A DNA stretch of 64,000 bases, from contig BAABWY010000002.1 in the NCBI GenBank assembly GCA_040367435.1, positions 62,001-126,000 of the forward strand. Direction: 5' to 3'. A program made the position numbers and the translations under genes. Under the pieces are notes generated by a model, which saw only the letters and a program-made list of their open reading frames with translations, searched no databases and had not been told where the DNA came from. Origin of the DNA: Hyphomicrobiales bacterium 4NK60-0047b (GTDB lineage Bacteria; Pseudomonadota; Alphaproteobacteria; Rhizobiales; HXMU1428-3). This document shows, piece after piece, positions 62,727 through 64,000 of this stretch. How positions within the stretch are numbered: position 1 is the stretch's first letter; the number at the start of each line of letters is the position of its first letter.

Positions 62727-62788
62727 CGCAGTTGCTTTTTGCGGATGCTTTGTGGGCATCTGAAGCACAGAAAAGAGCAACTGAAGCG
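62727..62788 (+). repeat. Nested pair of TGAA-bulge hairpin elements upstream of maf
   Basis: The inner element is GATGC (62744-62748), loop TTTGTGG, GCATC (62756-62760), bulge TGAA, with GC/GC below. It sits in the loop of an outer element whose CAGTTGCT (62729-62736) pairs with AGCAACTG (62776-62783), overlapping a TGAA-type bulge and followed by GCGC, which can pair with the GCGC just upstream. Confidence 0.7.
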
Positions 62789-62863
62789 CAAATTAAGAAT
62801 CTAGAGCATTTCATTAAATTCATCAAAAAAGTAAAGCTCTAGTGATAAATTGAGGATGGATTT

Positions 62864-63562
62864 GTGGTTGATTTTTCAGCAATTAAGCGTCTAGGACAAA
62901 ACAAGAAACCAGCCGTTATAAATCCTGACGGGGCAAACAGTCTTGTTTTGGCTTCAGCATCACCGCGCCGTTTGGCTATTTTAGGTCAGGTCGGTATTGA
63001 GCCTGATGCCTTGCGCCCAACATCAATTGATGAAACACCACAAAAAACAGAACCACCGCGTGCTTACGCAACAAGAGTTGCGAAAGAAAAATCAATGGCA
63101 GCTCTTAAAATTATCGATGAAGAACCGGAATTAGCTGGTTCATTTATCTTAAGTGCTGACACCGTGGTAACCGTCGGCCGCCGCATTCTAACAAAGCCAG
63201 AACTCGTTGAAGAAGCAGCCAGTATGCTACAATTGCTCTCAGGTAGAGCACACCGAGTTTACACAGCCGTTTGTTTAGTCACCCCCTCACGTAAAGTTCG
63301 CCAACGTATCGTCGAAACAAGAGTTCGTTTCAAACATCTATCACCAGAAGAAATTGATTGTTACCTCGTCTCAAACGAGTGGCGCGGCAAAGCAGGTGGT
63401 TATGCAATCCAAGGTATGGCAGGGGCTTTTGTCGAGCGTCTTGTTGGTTCATACACAAATGTAGTCGGCCTACCGCTCACAGAAGTGATAAAAATGCTCC
63501 GCTCAGAAGGGTATCCAGTAACATACCACTGGATGAAACGCGCCGGCAGAGACTTAGAGTAG
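62864..63562 (+). CDS. maf: Maf-family nucleotide pyrophosphatase
   Basis: Maf proteins hydrolyse non-canonical nucleoside triphosphates. The 232-residue protein has the signature [20 protein letters not shown], then [35 protein letters not shown] and [20 protein letters not shown]. The start is GTG 62864 after TGAGGA; no ATG gives the full N-terminus. It follows infA, as expected in alphaproteobacteria. Its leader carries the nested hairpin element. Confidence 0.95.
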   Translation: MVDFSAIKRLGQNKKPAVINPDGANSLVLASASPRRLAILGQVGIEPDALRPTSIDETPQKTEPPRAYATRVAKEKSMAALKIIDEEPELAGSFILSADTVVTVGRRILTKPELVEEAASMLQLLSGRAHRVYTAVCLVTPSRKVRQRIVETRVRFKHLSPEEIDCYLVSNEWRGKAGGYAIQGMAGAFVERLVGSYTNVVGLPLTEVIKMLRSEGYPVTYHWMKRAGRDLE

Positions 63563-63679
63563 AGATCTTGAGTGATACTCGAATTAAGCGTTCAAAAATT
63601 TCTGCAAGTGGTAATTAAAAAACCGCTTGAATCAAACAATTTATTTGAAGACCATTCCCAATAAAGATATTTGATTAAA

Positions 63680-63910
63680 ATGACCGATAAAAAAAATAAA
63701 ACTCCAAAATGTTCGCTCTGCGACAAACCAAGGTCAGACAAATATCGCCCGTTCTGCTCAAAACATTGCGCTGACTTAGACCTCAATAGATGGCTCACAG
63801 GTCAATATGCCATCCCCGTCGAAGAAGAAGAGCCAGACGATTTCGATCGAGCAATCAGCCAAGCAAACGCTCTCTCAAACGAAGAGAACGATCCTAAAAA
63901 ACTGAATTAA
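63680..63910 (+). CDS. yacG: DNA gyrase inhibitor YacG (zinc-binding)
   Basis: The 76-residue protein has the four-cysteine zinc motif CSLCDKPRSDKYRPFCSKHC and the following RWLTGQYAIP, the YacG signature. YacG binds GyrB and inhibits gyrase in Escherichia coli. The ATG at 63680 lacks a strong ribosome site; an in-frame TTG lies at 63671. In many relatives a ribonuclease E/G gene separates maf and yacG; here only about 117 bases lie between them. Confidence 0.92.
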   Translation: MTDKKNKTPKCSLCDKPRSDKYRPFCSKHCADLDLNRWLTGQYAIPVEEEEPDDFDRAISQANALSNEENDPKKLN

Positions 63911-64000
63911 ATCAGCTCTTTAATTATTGCCTTTATAATTAGAAAAACGGCGAAGAGCTGTAATCTCCCCCCCTCCATTTGAGCGAATTCTCTGGACAGC

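Noticed and set aside
63905-64000. Possible tRNA or RNA gene at the right edge
   Set aside because: Some inverted repeats are present (for example CAGCTCTT and AAGAGCTG), but no cloverleaf could be built and the window ends.

Overview
The window looks like the chromosome of a low-GC, probably marine alphaproteobacterium, closest in gene order to the Hyphomicrobiales (Rhizobiales). The main evidence is the run murA-DUF2948-hisD-UPF0262-phosphatase-infA-maf-yacG at the right-hand end. A PodJ-like Sel1 protein, an Rrf2 regulator, a DUF1674 protein and the TIGR02186/TauE pair agree with this. No phage or plasmid replication genes are visible.

Positions 1-10,800 form a sulfur-oxidation block on the + strand: soxA (cut by the window edge), soxB, soxC, soxD, a SoxH-like metallo-hydrolase, a persulfide dioxygenase, a DUF442-sulfide:quinone oxidoreductase fusion, a SulP anion transporter and a 1-Cys peroxiredoxin. 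Together they would oxidise thiosulfate and sulfide in the periplasm and membrane, clear persulfide, and move or buffer the products. A sulfite-exporter-type TauE/SafE protein with its TIGR02186 partner lies far away at 46.9-48.6 kb.

Positions 10.8-24 kb hold a mixed set: an NsrR/RirA-like Rrf2 regulator, a patatin-like lipoprotein, a TetR regulator divergent from an NTF2-like/PNPOx pair with a clear palindromic operator, an AraC regulator, two tandem ABM-domain paralogues (one with a Tat signal), a DEAD-box helicase, HIT and EF-hand proteins, a histone H1-like repeat protein, a GST, an unassigned 323-residue protein, bacterioferritin and Bfd.

Positions 24.3-30.1 kb look like a decaying defence or mobile island. 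It holds a DUF2130 PD-(D/E)XK-type protein, a serine-recombinase pseudogene with three in-frame stops whose start overlaps the stop of an apparently intact type ISP/IIG restriction-modification enzyme, and at least one gene fragment.

Positions 30.2-57 kb return to core genes: TRIC channel, acs, rpmI-rplT, pheS-pheT, an epimerase/LysR divergent pair, a BaiN-like flavoprotein, infC (with an apparent AUC start), a glycosyltransferase, htpX, TIGR02186-tauE, the PodJ-like protein, a two-subunit sodium:solute symporter, mscL, a zinc-ribbon protein and DUF805. A tRNA-Thr(GGU) follows. The last 6 kb is the murA-to-yacG cluster.

The most unusual signal is a dispersed family of short hairpin elements with one grammar: lower stem, upper stem, a loop of about 6-7 bases ending in GG, upper stem, a TGAA-like bulge, then lower stem. 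The stem sequences differ between copies but stay paired. Copies sit before murA (an array), htpX (two), infA, maf (one element nested inside another), between infC and the flavoprotein gene, and between the DEAD-box and HIT genes. A second, unrelated compound-hairpin element occurs twice after infC, also with compensated stems.
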